The notes beneath the pieces were generated by a model that did not search any database, was not told the origin of the DNA, and was given only the letters and a program-made list of their open reading frames with translations. A DNA stretch of 64,000 nucleotides from an uncultured Williamsia sp. (GTDB taxonomy: Bacteria; Actinomycetota; Actinomycetes; Mycobacteriales; Mycobacteriaceae). The stretch lies in the NCBI RefSeq assembly GCF_947494875.1, contig NZ_CANLWM010000007.1:124001-188000 (forward strand), given 5' to 3'. The first letter of the stretch is position 1, and each line of letters begins with the position of its first letter. Below are positions 15,445 through 23,953 of this stretch, in pieces. The translations under genes were made by a program, and so were the position numbers.

Positions 15445-16938
15445 TCAGACCGCGGCGACCGCCACGTCGTCGGCGATCGCCGGGTCGACCGGCTTCGGCG
15501 CGCGCAGCAGACAGACGATCCCGATCAGGACGAATCCCAGGCATCCCGCGACCGTGAACACCGTGCGCACGCCGTCGGCGATCGCGTCCGAGGCAGCGGC
15601 CTGGGTCGCGTGGTCACCCGCTGACACCACCGTCATCACGGTGACGAACAACGCGGTGCCCGCCGCACCGGCGACCTGCTGGAAGGTGCCCAACGCGGCC
15701 GACCCGTGCGAGTACCGCTCCGGTGCCACCGATCCGAGAGCGAGCGTCATCAGAGGGGTGAAGGTCGCCGCGAGGCCCAGGCAGAGCAGGACGTTCGAGC
15801 CCAACAACCACCACACGCTCGTCGACGTGTCGACGACGGAGAGCGACCACACACCGGCCGTGATGGCGATCGCGCCCGGCAACACCAGCGGGCGATGCCC
15901 CCGCAGGTCGTAGACGCGACCGATCACCGGTCCGGCCAGTCCCATCACCAGTCCGCCGGGCAGGGTGAGCAACCCCGTGGTGAACGGGCTGAAGCCGAGC
16001 ACGGCCTGCGCGAAGTAGGGCACGACGATGAAGGTGCCCATCATCGTCGCCATCGCGACCACCATCGCGACGATCGACAGCGTGAACGTCGACGACGAGA
16101 ACACACGCAGGTCCAGCAGCGCGCGGTCGGTGCGGCCGAGCAGGAGCTGACGCGCGACGAACGCGGCGAGCGCACAGGCGCCGACGGTGAACGGGATCCA
16201 GACCGGGACGGCCGCACCGTGATCGGCGGCCTCGCCGATGCCGACGAGCCCGTACACCAGGCCACCGAAACCGAGGACGGCGAGCGGCACGGAGAGCAGG
16301 TCGATCGGCGCGGACACCCGCGGCCCGACGGGCTTCACGAGAACCAGACCGGTGACGAGCGCTGCGGCGGCGATCGGGGCGACCACGCCGAAGATCCAGC
16401 GCCACCCGAGATTGTCGAGGACGAGACCGGACACGGTCGGCCCGAGCGCCGGCGCGACCGCGATGACGACGGAGATGTTGCCCATCATGACCCCACGCCG
16501 GTTCTCGGGGACGACGGTCATGACCGTGGTCATCAGGAGCGGCAACATGATCGCGGTGCCGAGGGCCTGCACGACCCGCGCGACGAGCAGCACCTCGAAC
16601 CCCGGTGCGGCGAAGGCGATGACCGTCCCGAGCGTGAACGCCGACATGGCCGCGACGAACAGCGTCCGGGTGCCGTGGCGCTCGATGAGGAAGCCCGTCA
16701 GCGGGATGACGACCGCCATGGTCAGCATGAAGGCGGTGGTGAGCCACTGCCCCACACTCGGCGGGACACCGAGGTCGGTCTGCAACACGGGGATCGCGAC
16801 GCTCATCACCGTCTCGTTGAGGATCACCACGAACGTGGCGACGAGCAGCACACCGATCACGACGAGGTGCTCGCGGGAGATGCGATCGTCGGGGGCGGCC
16901 GGGGTCGGCGCGGCGGGCGTGGTCGCGGCGGCGGTCAT
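15445..16938 (-). CDS. MFS drug-efflux transporter, DHA2 (EmrB/QacA) family
   Basis: A 497-aa transporter with about 14 transmembrane helices. Motif A is present as LTGFLIERHGTRTLF (after TM2), motif C-like GxxxGP as PALGPTVSG in TM5, and NETVMSVAIP in TM1 is the DHA2 D1-type signature (N-E-T instead of D-x-T). It would export hydrophobic drugs with the proton gradient. AAGGGATC precedes the ATG. No regulator is adjacent, and a terminator separates it from fadA. Substrate unknown. Confidence 0.85.
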   Translation of the reverse strand: MTAAATTPAAPTPAAPDDRISREHLVVIGVLLVATFVVILNETVMSVAIPVLQTDLGVPPSVGQWLTTAFMLTMAVVIPLTGFLIERHGTRTLFVAAMSAFTLGTVIAFAAPGFEVLLVARVVQALGTAIMLPLLMTTVMTVVPENRRGVMMGNISVVIAVAPALGPTVSGLVLDNLGWRWIFGVVAPIAAAALVTGLVLVKPVGPRVSAPIDLLSVPLAVLGFGGLVYGLVGIGEAADHGAAVPVWIPFTVGACALAAFVARQLLLGRTDRALLDLRVFSSSTFTLSIVAMVVAMATMMGTFIVVPYFAQAVLGFSPFTTGLLTLPGGLVMGLAGPVIGRVYDLRGHRPLVLPGAIAITAGVWSLSVVDTSTSVWWLLGSNVLLCLGLAATFTPLMTLALGSVAPERYSHGSAALGTFQQVAGAAGTALFVTVMTVVSAGDHATQAAASDAIADGVRTVFTVAGCLGFVLIGIVCLLRAPKPVDPAIADDVAVAAV

Positions 16939-17093
16939 GTGGGGATCCCTTCGGCGTCGGGTGGCGTCACCGGGTACAGACCCGACGCGGCAGCAGAACT
17001 CATCGCCGTGATCGACAGGTGCGATCGGCGACGGTCGGGTGACGGTAGCAATCGTGGCCGACGCGGATCGACCGGTTTTCGTCGCCGAGCACG

Positions 17094-17130
17094 ACGACGG
17101 CCTCGCACCGCGGGGGTGCGAGGCCGTCGT
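17094..17130. terminator. 16-bp terminator hairpin
   Basis: Bases 17094-17109 pair perfectly with 17115-17130 around a 5-nt loop, 31 bases past the stop of the Bax inhibitor-1 gene. No gene is seen between 16939 and 17161; the rest holds the MFS promoter region. Confidence 0.75.
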
Positions 17131-17161
17131 ACGGCGGGTCCCGGTGTCACCGGGCGCCGGG

Positions 17162-18028
17162 TCAGTCCTGGTTGAAGTAGCTGAGCAGACGCAGGATCTC
17201 GACGTACAGCCAGACCAGGGTGACGGTCAGGCCGAGGGCGATGCCCCAGGCCGCACGCGACGGCGCGCCGGCGCGGATGAGACGGTCGGCCGAGTCGAAG
17301 TCGACGAGGAAGCTGAACGCCGCGAGGGCGATGCACAGCAGCGAGAAGCCGATCGCGAGCGGGCCGCCGTCGTAGAGGCCGAGGCCCGAGCCACCGTTGA
17401 AGAAGCCCACGACCAGGTTGCCCAGGATCAGGACGATGACACCCATCAGACCTGCGAACAGCATGCGGGTGAAACGGGGGGTGACGCGGATGGCGCCGGT
17501 CTTGTAGACGACGAGCATGCCGGCGAACACACCGAACGTGCCGAGGATCGCCTGACCGATGAGCACCCCGGCGGACGTACCGCTGACCGCCAGGTTGGCG
17601 AACACGAACGACACCGCGCCCACGAACAGGCCTTCGAGGACCGCGTACGAGAGCACGATCGCCGGATTGTCCTGTTTGCGGCCGAAGCTCGCGACCATCA
17701 CCAGGGCGAAGCCACCGAGCGCACCGACGAGGAGCAGCGGCATAGCCAGCGCCACGTTCTGGTGCACGAGGAAGTAGGAGACGATCGACGACAGGATGAG
17801 GACGCCGAGCGTCATCGCCGTCTTGGTGACGACGTCGTCGATGGTGAGGGCGCGGGTGCCGACAGGCTGACTGGGCCGCGCGTACGGGTCCACCTGCTGC
17901 GGCTGGCCCGCCTGGCCGTACATCGCCTGACCGGCGCCGGCGACACCGGTACCGAACCCGGCGTAGCCCCCGGCCTTCGAGTTGTCGCGGAGCACTCCGC
18001 GCATCACCGGATTGCTGCTCTCTCGCAC
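17162..18028 (-). CDS. Bax inhibitor-1/YccA family membrane protein
   Basis: A 288-aa protein with a Gly/Gln/Pro-rich cytoplasmic N-terminus (about 1-60) and seven hydrophobic helices, ending WLYVEILRLLSYFNQD, the conserved Bax inhibitor-1 C-terminus. Actinobacterial members (DUF4870-unrelated, YccA-like) are of unknown function; bacterial homologs such as BsYetJ are pH-sensitive calcium leak channels. GTG start at 18028 with AAAGGA about 9 nt upstream. Monocistronic, with its own terminator. Confidence 0.85.
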   Translation of the reverse strand: MRESSNPVMRGVLRDNSKAGGYAGFGTGVAGAGQAMYGQAGQPQQVDPYARPSQPVGTRALTIDDVVTKTAMTLGVLILSSIVSYFLVHQNVALAMPLLLVGALGGFALVMVASFGRKQDNPAIVLSYAVLEGLFVGAVSFVFANLAVSGTSAGVLIGQAILGTFGVFAGMLVVYKTGAIRVTPRFTRMLFAGLMGVIVLILGNLVVGFFNGGSGLGLYDGGPLAIGFSLLCIALAAFSFLVDFDSADRLIRAGAPSRAAWGIALGLTVTLVWLYVEILRLLSYFNQD

Positions 18029-18173
18029 CGCTGGGGTCCTTTCGAAGTTCTGCCTGTCCCGACCGGCGGTCGGGCGTCGACAGAGGCCTACATCGATCCA
18101 ACGACGGAGCCGTCGTCGGGGTTCCCGACCGACTTTACTTGCTCTTGACCTTCTGTGCCGTCGGACGCCCCCG

Positions 18174-19346
18174 CTACGGCGCGGTGATGTCCCCGGCCTC
18201 GCAGGCCAGGGCGAAACCCTTGTCGAACGCGCGGACCCGATCGGTCTCCACGTCGTAGAAGAGACGGGTCATGGCGTCGCGCATCTCCGGCAGGACCCGC
18301 CCCGACGCCCGCAGCATGCGCGGCACGAACGGCGCGGGGATCTCGGCACACAGGCGGTCGACGGCGACCGCGTACACCGGCGCCACGTCGAGGTAGTCGG
18401 CGCGGAACTCCCGGTAGTCACGCCCGTCGTCGGCGACTGCGGCATACGCCTCGGCCAGTGCCCGGGGCATGTCCTCCTCCATGTGCACGCGCGACGCGGC
18501 GATGATCCCGGTGGCCACGTGGCGGAACGAGCGCGGGTTGTCGTTCTCGTCGCAGACGGCCCACGCCTCACGCCACCCGGCGGACACGCCCCCACCCGAC
18601 CGGTAGGCGTGCAGGTTCGACACGTGCCGACGGTGGAGCACCGCCATCAGGCGCATCATCCACTCGGGCTCGGTGTACCGGCCCTCATCGATACGTCGGA
18701 GCAGTTCCTCGGTCGTGAGGGCGCACATCCGGGCGAACCAGTACTTCGGGTCCGCGGCCTCGGCCAGCTCCTCGGCGACGATCTGCTGGTGACCGAGGTA
18801 GCGCTGGATCTGGGGCCGCAGCGCGGCGACCCCACCGGGACGTCGACGGGGTGCGCGACGGTAGGGCAACGGTTCAGGGTCGGCAGCGAGTCGCCGCGAC
18901 TGCTCGGACAGGCCCTTGAGCGATTTCTCGATCGAGCGGCGCAGCGGCGGCTCGACGAACGGACCGACCGTGGGGACGAAGTCGACGTCGACGGTGTAGT
19001 GCACCGCGCATCCGTCGTCGGTCGGCTGGATGTCGATGGCACACGAGTACTCCCGCAGCAGCGGCGAGGCCTTGAAGATGCGGTACGCGAAACGGGTCGG
19101 CTCGTCGGCGCAGGTCACCACCTCCTGCACCCGGGGCCGCGTCGGCAGGTCGACGAGAACCTCGCGGACGGCGCCGGCGCGGTCCATCCGTCCGTCACCG
19201 CCGGCGTCCCGGGCGGTGGTGAGGCCCCGGGACCATTGGTTCTTGACGGCGGGGTCCGTCAGGAGACGCCACGCCTGCTCGACGCTGCAGTCGAGGTCGG
19301 TCGCCAGATCGAATCGGGTCATGGTGGTCCGTCGTCCATCGTTCAC
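18174..19346 (-). CDS. SRPBCC domain fused to DUF5995 domain
   Basis: A protein of up to 390 aa. Residues about 10-150 have the SRPBCC (START/polyketide-cyclase) fold pattern (SVEQAWRLLTDPAVKNQWSRG, TDDGCAVHYTVDVDF); residues about 185-385 match DUF5995, an all-helical family of unknown function, with a His-rich helix VLHRRHVSNLHAY and HMEEDMPRALAEAY. SRPBCC domains bind hydrophobic ligands, so a ligand-processing or transport role is possible, but this is inference. Start uncertain: GTG 19346 or ATG 19322, neither with a strong ribosome site. Flanked by unrelated single genes. Confidence 0.75.
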   Translation of the reverse strand: MNDGRRTTMTRFDLATDLDCSVEQAWRLLTDPAVKNQWSRGLTTARDAGGDGRMDRAGAVREVLVDLPTRPRVQEVVTCADEPTRFAYRIFKASPLLREYSCAIDIQPTDDGCAVHYTVDVDFVPTVGPFVEPPLRRSIEKSLKGLSEQSRRLAADPEPLPYRRAPRRRPGGVAALRPQIQRYLGHQQIVAEELAEAADPKYWFARMCALTTEELLRRIDEGRYTEPEWMMRLMAVLHRRHVSNLHAYRSGGGVSAGWREAWAVCDENDNPRSFRHVATGIIAASRVHMEEDMPRALAEAYAAVADDGRDYREFRADYLDVAPVYAVAVDRLCAEIPAPFVPRMLRASGRVLPEMRDAMTRLFYDVETDRVRAFDKGFALACEAGDITAP

Positions 19347-19620
19347 ATGTACAGGGATGACGCATCATCCTGCGCGCCCCGACACCTGAGGGTCAACAGG
19401 TGCCGATGGCTGCGCCCCCGAACGCCGCCTCAGGACCCCACGGTGGCACAGGTCATCCGGCCCGTCGACCTCATACCGGCCGGTTCGTGACGGGTCACCG
19501 GGGACCCCGCCGTGCCGCAGTCCCCCATGTCGGCGAACATGGGACCCTGCAGGCGATTCCGCGGCGACGACGGACGCCATGCTGCTTAACGCAACAAATG
19601 ATGTGTGATGTGAAACCAAC

Positions 19621-19694
19621 GCCCCCATAGCCCAATTGGCAGAGGCAGCGGACTTAAAATCCGCCCAGTGTCGGTTCGAGCCCGACTGGGGGCA
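19621..19694 (+). tRNA. tRNA-Leu (anticodon UAA), short variable loop
   Basis: A complete 74-nt cloverleaf: acceptor GCCCCCA/TGGGGGC with discriminator A, D-arm with GG, anticodon stem GCGGA/TCCGC holding loop CTTAAAA (anticodon TAA), T-stem GTCGG/CCGAC with TTCGAGC loop. CCA is not encoded. The variable loop is only 5 nt (CCAGT), although leucine tRNAs of most bacteria are type II with a long variable arm. It is followed immediately by repeats resembling its own 3' end. Confidence 0.9.
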
Positions 19695-19696
19695 CT

Positions 19697-19820
19697 GTCG
19701 GTCTTCGACCGAGGGGCACAAAGTCGGTCTCCGACTGGGGGCACTGTCGGTCTTCGACCGAGGGGCACAAAGCCGGTCCCCGACCGGGGGGCACTGTCGG
19801 TCTCCGACCGAGGGGCCACG
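19697..19820. repeat. Tandem hairpin array resembling the tRNA-Leu T-arm/3' end
   Basis: Five degenerate units of 23-26 bp (19697-19722, 19723-19745, 19746-19771, 19772-19795, 19796-19820) each carry a small hairpin of the form GTCGG-TCT(T)-CCGAC followed by a run GGGGGCAC. The tRNA itself ends GTCGGTTCGAGCCCGAC then TGGGGGCAC, so each unit looks like a copy of its T-arm plus the 3' acceptor strand. Units 1+2 and 3+4 form a 49-50 bp higher-order repeat. The array ends 8 bases before the stop codon of the convergent transporter gene. Confidence 0.75.
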
Positions 19821-19827
19821 GAACCTG

Positions 19828-21069
19828 TCAGTGTGCCGGCAGCGGGGTGAGCACCTCGCGGAGTCGGGCCGGTCCCCATCCGGCGCGGAGGCCGCGGAGC
19901 ATCACGACACAGCCGAGCGCGGAGAGCACCGTCGCCGACGAGTAGAGCGCCACGTAGCCGAATGCGTCCCCGACGATCCCGGCCGCGAAGCCGGCGACGC
20001 CCTGCGTCACGACGACGGCCGAGGCCAGCAGCGTGTAGTCCGTTCCCGCGAAGGACTTCTCGGCGGAATCCATCATGAGCGCGAACACCGCGACCGTGGC
20101 GATCCCACCGCAGACGTGCTCCCCCACCGTCGCCACCACGATCATCCCGATCCCACCGACGTCGGCCGCGGCGGCGACGAACGCGATCAGCGCGACCGAC
20201 TGCGCGACACCGCCCACGGTCAGGGCGGTGAGCCGACCGAGCCGGAACGCGAGCAGACCGCCGAGCGCGGCGCCCGCGAGCGCCGCGCCCGAGGACACCG
20301 CGCCGTCCAGCAGCGCGATCTGCCGCACCGACAGACCCTGATCGGACAGGAACGGGCCTAGCACCGCCGACCCCATCGAGTTCCCGAACTTGTAAGCCGC
20401 GACCACCGCGATCAGCGCGAGGACCCCGGGTCGCGTGAGACGCGTCCACCACGCGATGGGTGACGCGGCGCGACCGCCGTCGGGGGCGGACGGCGGGGTG
20501 TGACGCATCAGCATCGCGGGGATCGTCGTGAGCAGCACCAGGACCGCCATGACGACGAACAGCGCCCGCCAGCTCGCGAACGAGTACACCCAGAGCAGAC
20601 CGCCTCCGCCGGCGATCATCCCGAGACGATATGCGCCGACCTGGATCCCGTTCCCGAGGCCGCGACCGTGCGCGTCGAGGGCGGTGACCGTGATGCCGTC
20701 GGTGGCGACGTCCTGTGTCGCCGCGAACACGTTGACGAGCGCGATGCCCACGAACAGCGGCGTCATCGACGCGTCGAGGTCGACCCACGCCAGCGCGAGA
20801 GCCACTGCGGCGGTGCCGATCTGCATCGACACAACCCACCGCTTGCGGGTGCCGACGCGGTCGACCCACGGCGCCCAGAGGAACTTCAGCGCCCACGGCA
20901 GGAAGAGGACGCCCGTCGCGCTGATGGCGACCAACGAGTACCCCGACTGCCGCAGGACGACGGGCAGCGCCGTCGTGAAGAAGCCGTAGGGCAGGCCCTG
21001 CGCGAAGTACAGGGAGACGAGCAGGACGACGACCGACGGCCGGACGGATCGGCTCCGCACCACGGTCAT
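19828..21069 (-). CDS. AmpG-like MFS transporter (PAT family)
   Basis: A 413-aa transporter with about 12 helices. The N-terminal pattern LYFAQGLPYGFF, then ISATGVLFLPWALKFLWAPWVDR, RKRWV and ATQDVATDG are hallmarks of the AmpG/peptide-acetyl-CoA transporter family. In Gram-negatives AmpG imports muropeptides (GlcNAc-anhydroMurNAc peptides) during cell-wall recycling; the substrate in actinobacteria is not established. It follows the SRPBCC gene on the same strand after 21 bases and is likely co-transcribed with it. Confidence 0.75.
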   Translation of the reverse strand: MTVVRSRSVRPSVVVLLVSLYFAQGLPYGFFTTALPVVLRQSGYSLVAISATGVLFLPWALKFLWAPWVDRVGTRKRWVVSMQIGTAAVALALAWVDLDASMTPLFVGIALVNVFAATQDVATDGITVTALDAHGRGLGNGIQVGAYRLGMIAGGGGLLWVYSFASWRALFVVMAVLVLLTTIPAMLMRHTPPSAPDGGRAASPIAWWTRLTRPGVLALIAVVAAYKFGNSMGSAVLGPFLSDQGLSVRQIALLDGAVSSGAALAGAALGGLLAFRLGRLTALTVGGVAQSVALIAFVAAAADVGGIGMIVVATVGEHVCGGIATVAVFALMMDSAEKSFAGTDYTLLASAVVVTQGVAGFAAGIVGDAFGYVALYSSATVLSALGCVVMLRGLRAGWGPARLREVLTPLPAH

Positions 21070-21090
21070 CGCACGCTCAGCGAGCGGAGA

Positions 21091-21519
21091 TCAGCCGTCG
21101 ACCTGCTCGCGCAGACCGTCGGTCGCCATCTCGATGATCGCCTTCTTGCCCTTGTTCAGGACGAAGCCGGGAACCGGGATCTTCGGGTCGAGGCTCATCT
21201 CGAACTCGACGTGGGTGCCGCCGCCGTCGGCGTCGGTGAGCTTGTACTCGGCGTGCTGGGACTTCTGCTGGCCACCCTCGATCAGATCCCAGGTGACACC
21301 CGAGTCCGACCACTCGAACGAGAGGGTCTGCTCGTCACTGATCCCCATGAGCGACACCTTCATCCACGCCTTCGCGGGCCGTCCCTCGTCGTCGCGCTCG
21401 AGGATTTTCACCTCTTTGTGGATGGGGGACCAACTCGGGAAGGTCTCGATGTCGGCGATCGCCGCGAGCACATCGGCGCGGGCGGCCTTGACATCGACCT
21501 GTGCGTTTCCGGACACCAT
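21091..21519 (-). CDS. SRPBCC family protein
   Basis: A 142-aa single-domain protein of the polyketide-cyclase/START type: VDVKAARADVLAAIADIETFPSWSPIHKEVKI at the N-terminus, beta strands, and a long C-terminal helix (KKAIIEMATDGLREQVDG). Mycobacterial genomes carry many such proteins; a hydrophobic-ligand-binding role is general to the fold. A TAGAGT -10 box at 21527-21532 lies 7 nt before the ATG, and its first three bases are the stop codon of the upstream MFS gene. Likely an operon with the AmpG-like gene. Confidence 0.8.
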   Translation of the reverse strand: MVSGNAQVDVKAARADVLAAIADIETFPSWSPIHKEVKILERDDEGRPAKAWMKVSLMGISDEQTLSFEWSDSGVTWDLIEGGQQKSQHAEYKLTDADGGGTHVEFEMSLDPKIPVPGFVLNKGKKAIIEMATDGLREQVDG

Positions 21520-21529
21520 GTCGACAACT

Positions 21530-22840
21530 CTAACGTGACAACGACCGTTGCAACGTCGGGTCGCCGTCCGCCGGTGCGGTTGTGGGACTGTTCACCGCGC
21601 GAGGCCCCCGGATCCCGGCACAGCACACAGCGGCGACGACGCACAAGCCCGCCGCGACCTGGAAGGCGAGGTCGTAACTGCCGTCGGCGTCCCGTATCCA
21701 CCCGGCACCGAAGGCGGCGACCGCGGCACCGATCTGGTGCGAGGCGAACACCCATCCGAAGACGACAGGGGTCCGTTCCCCGAACCACTCTCGGCAGATC
21801 GAGATCGTCGGCGGCACCGTCGCCACCCAGTCGAGGCCGTAGAAGACGATGAACACCCATGTGCTCGGTTCGGCGTGCGGCGACAGCAGTGAGGGCAGCA
21901 GGACCAGCGACACCCCGCGGCCGAGGTAGTAGACCATCAGCAGGACGCGAGGACTGACCCTGTCGGTCAGCCAACCCGAGAACACCGTGCCCGCGACGTC
22001 GAAGATCCCGATGGTGGCCAGCAGGCCCGCAGCGACCGTGGTGGGCATGCCGTGATCACCCGCCGCAGGGATGAAGTGGGTCCCGATCAGTCCGTTGGTC
22101 GTCGCCCCGCAGATCGCGAAACTGGCTGCCAGGAGCCAGAACGCGCGGGTTCGCACCCCGATCGCCAGACCCGAGAACGCAGCGGAGAAGGTGCCCGCCG
22201 GCAGGGGCGTCGCGGGGGCGTCCTCGGTCGCGCCGAGCGGCCGGAGTCCGACGTCGGATGGACGGTCGCGGATGAACACGAGCACCAACGGGACGACGGC
22301 CACGGCCACGGCGGTGACGATGAGCGACGCCACGCGCCACCCGAAGCGGTCGGTGGCCGTGGCGACCACCGGGAGGAAGATCAGCTGCCCGGTGGCGCTC
22401 GCGGCGGTGAGGATGCCGGTGACGAGTCCCCGACGCTCCACGAACCAGCGGGTCGCGATCGTGGCGACGAAACCCATGGAGATCGACCCGGTTCCGAGCC
22501 CCACCAGCACGCCCCACAACAGCAGCAGTTGCCACTCGGCGGTCATCGTCGATCCCAGCCCCGTGCCCGCGGCGATGAGTGCGAGGGCCACCGCGAGGAC
22601 GGGCCGTACGCCGAACCGGTCCATCAGCGCCGCGGCGAACGGTGCCGTCAGACCGAAGAGGGTCATGTTGATCGACATCGCGGCACCGACCGTGGCGTGC
22701 GACCAGCCGAACTCCATGTGCAGCGGGTCCATCATCACGCTGGGCACGGCTCGGAAGCCCGCGGCGCCCAGGATCGCGACGAACGCGACCGCCGCGACGA
22801 CCCATCCCCGGTGTATCCGGCGCGTCGGTGTGAACAGCAT
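21530..22840 (-). CDS. MFS transporter, monocarboxylate/OFA-like
   Basis: A 436-aa, 12-helix transporter. It begins HRGWVVAAVAFVAI, has FGWSHATVGAAMSINM in TM1-2, motif A as MDRFGVRPVLAVA, and SGWLTDRVSPRVLLMVYY between the halves, all typical of the MCT/oxalate-formate antiporter branch of the MFS. It would move small carboxylates or similar anions. It is divergent from a DJ-1/AraC regulator with a 9-bp inverted repeat between the starts, so the regulator probably controls it. Substrate unknown. Confidence 0.85.
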   Translation of the reverse strand: MLFTPTRRIHRGWVVAAVAFVAILGAAGFRAVPSVMMDPLHMEFGWSHATVGAAMSINMTLFGLTAPFAAALMDRFGVRPVLAVALALIAAGTGLGSTMTAEWQLLLLWGVLVGLGTGSISMGFVATIATRWFVERRGLVTGILTAASATGQLIFLPVVATATDRFGWRVASLIVTAVAVAVVPLVLVFIRDRPSDVGLRPLGATEDAPATPLPAGTFSAAFSGLAIGVRTRAFWLLAASFAICGATTNGLIGTHFIPAAGDHGMPTTVAAGLLATIGIFDVAGTVFSGWLTDRVSPRVLLMVYYLGRGVSLVLLPSLLSPHAEPSTWVFIVFYGLDWVATVPPTISICREWFGERTPVVFGWVFASHQIGAAVAAFGAGWIRDADGSYDLAFQVAAGLCVVAAVCCAGIRGPRAVNSPTTAPADGDPTLQRSLSR

Positions 22841-22878
22841 GCGAAGAACTCTCGGTCATCGCGGCCGCGCTCGCCATT

Positions 22879-22911
22879 GGCACGATCGCCACAATGCGGG
22901 AAGATCGTGCC
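22879..22911. promoter_or_regulatory. Inverted repeat between MFS and AraC-type regulator genes
   Basis: GGCACGATC (22879-22887) and GATCGTGCC (22903-22911) are perfect 9-bp arms 15 nt apart, ending at the ATG of the regulator. Probably the operator for autoregulation and control of the divergent transporter. Confidence 0.5.
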
Positions 22912-23916
22912 ATGAACGATGGTCGACCCCACCGCGTCGTGGTCCTGCTCCTCGCCCCCGTGGTCGGCTTCGACGCGACCATCGCCCCGCTGGTGTTCGG
23001 GGAGGCCCGCGATCGGGACGGATCACCGCTCTACGAGGTGATCACCTGCGCGCCGCGTGGGCAGCCCGTCGCCACCACCACCGGCTACGGCATGGTGCCC
23101 GCCGGTGGTCTCGACGAGCTCGCGACCGCCGACACGGTCGTCGTGCCCGGCACGCGGTATCCCAGCGCCCGGGAGGACGGGACGCTCGACCCCGAGGTGT
23201 CGGCCGCGCTCGACAGCGTCCCGTCGGGGGCTCGCTGGGTGTCGATCTGCACCGGCGCGTTCGTGCTCGCCGCGTCCGGTCGGCTCGACGGTCTACCGGC
23301 GACGACGCACTGGCGCGCCGCGGATGGGTTCCGGACGCTGTTCCCGCAGGTCCGACTCGACGAGGCCGTCCTGTTCGTCGACGGTGGCACCGGCGGGCCG
23401 GAGTCGACCGGACCGTTCACCTCCGCCGGACTGTCCGCCGGGATCGACCTCTGTCTGCATCTGGTCCGACTCGATCACGGTGCCGCCCTGGCGAACACCG
23501 TCGCCCGGTACTGCGTGGTGCCGCCCGTCCGGGAGGGTGGCCAGGCGCAGTTCATCAGCCACGCCGTCGTCGACCGCCCCGACGACAGCACGGCGGCCAC
23601 TCGTGCCTGGGCCCTCGAGCATCTGGTGGAGGACCTGTCCATCCGTCGTCTGGCGGAGCACGCGCACATGAGCACGCGCACCTTCAGCCGCCGATTCCGC
23701 GACGAGACAGGCGTGTCGCCCGGTGAATGGGTACGCAACCGTCGGGTCGATCGGGCCCGCGAACTGCTCGAGGCGGGCGGGGCGACCGTCGACGAGGTCG
23801 CGACGCGATCGGGGTTGGGCAGCGCCGACAACCTGCGCCATCACCTGCGGTCCGGCATCGGCATGTCTCCGACCACCTACCGAAAAGCGTTCTCGCAGGT
23901 CACCGCAATCGGGTGA
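22912..23916 (+). CDS. AraC-family regulator with DJ-1/PfpI (GATase1-like) sensor domain
   Basis: A 334-aa regulator. Residues about 8-190 have the DJ-1/PfpI fold (VVVLLLAPVVGFDATIAPLVF; the nucleophile elbow at about residue 112 reads SICTGAFVLAASG with the Cys retained); residues about 225-325 form the two-HTH AraC domain (IRRLAEHAHMSTRTFSRRFRDETGVSPGEWV). The layout is that of the GlxA/FtrA/CdhR group, which often control catabolic transport genes. The ATG at 22912 directly follows the inverted repeat; an upstream GTG at 22894 would run through it. Its stop codon lies inside a terminator hairpin. Confidence 0.88.
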   Translation: MNDGRPHRVVVLLLAPVVGFDATIAPLVFGEARDRDGSPLYEVITCAPRGQPVATTTGYGMVPAGGLDELATADTVVVPGTRYPSAREDGTLDPEVSAALDSVPSGARWVSICTGAFVLAASGRLDGLPATTHWRAADGFRTLFPQVRLDEAVLFVDGGTGGPESTGPFTSAGLSAGIDLCLHLVRLDHGAALANTVARYCVVPPVREGGQAQFISHAVVDRPDDSTAATRAWALEHLVEDLSIRRLAEHAHMSTRTFSRRFRDETGVSPGEWVRNRRVDRARELLEAGGATVDEVATRSGLGSADNLRHHLRSGIGMSPTTYRKAFSQVTAIG

Positions 23917-23929
23917 CCTGCGAGAACGC
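23887..23929. terminator. 18-bp hairpin that contains the regulator's stop codon
   Basis: Bases 23887-23904 pair perfectly with 23912-23929 around a 7-nt loop. The left arm encodes the last residues of the AraC-type regulator and the TGA stop (23914-23916) lies in the right arm. It sits between convergent genes. Confidence 0.75.
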
Positions 23930-23953
23930 GAATTCAGCTCGGCGTGACCTGAC

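Noticed and set aside
19400-19620. Small plus-strand gene before tRNA-Leu
   Set aside because: Pro/Arg-rich composition, no ribosome site, no similarity; the 19347-19620 stretch shows no supported feature.
19697-19820. CRISPR array
   Set aside because: Units are contiguous, degenerate and hairpin-forming, with no spacers and no cas genes.
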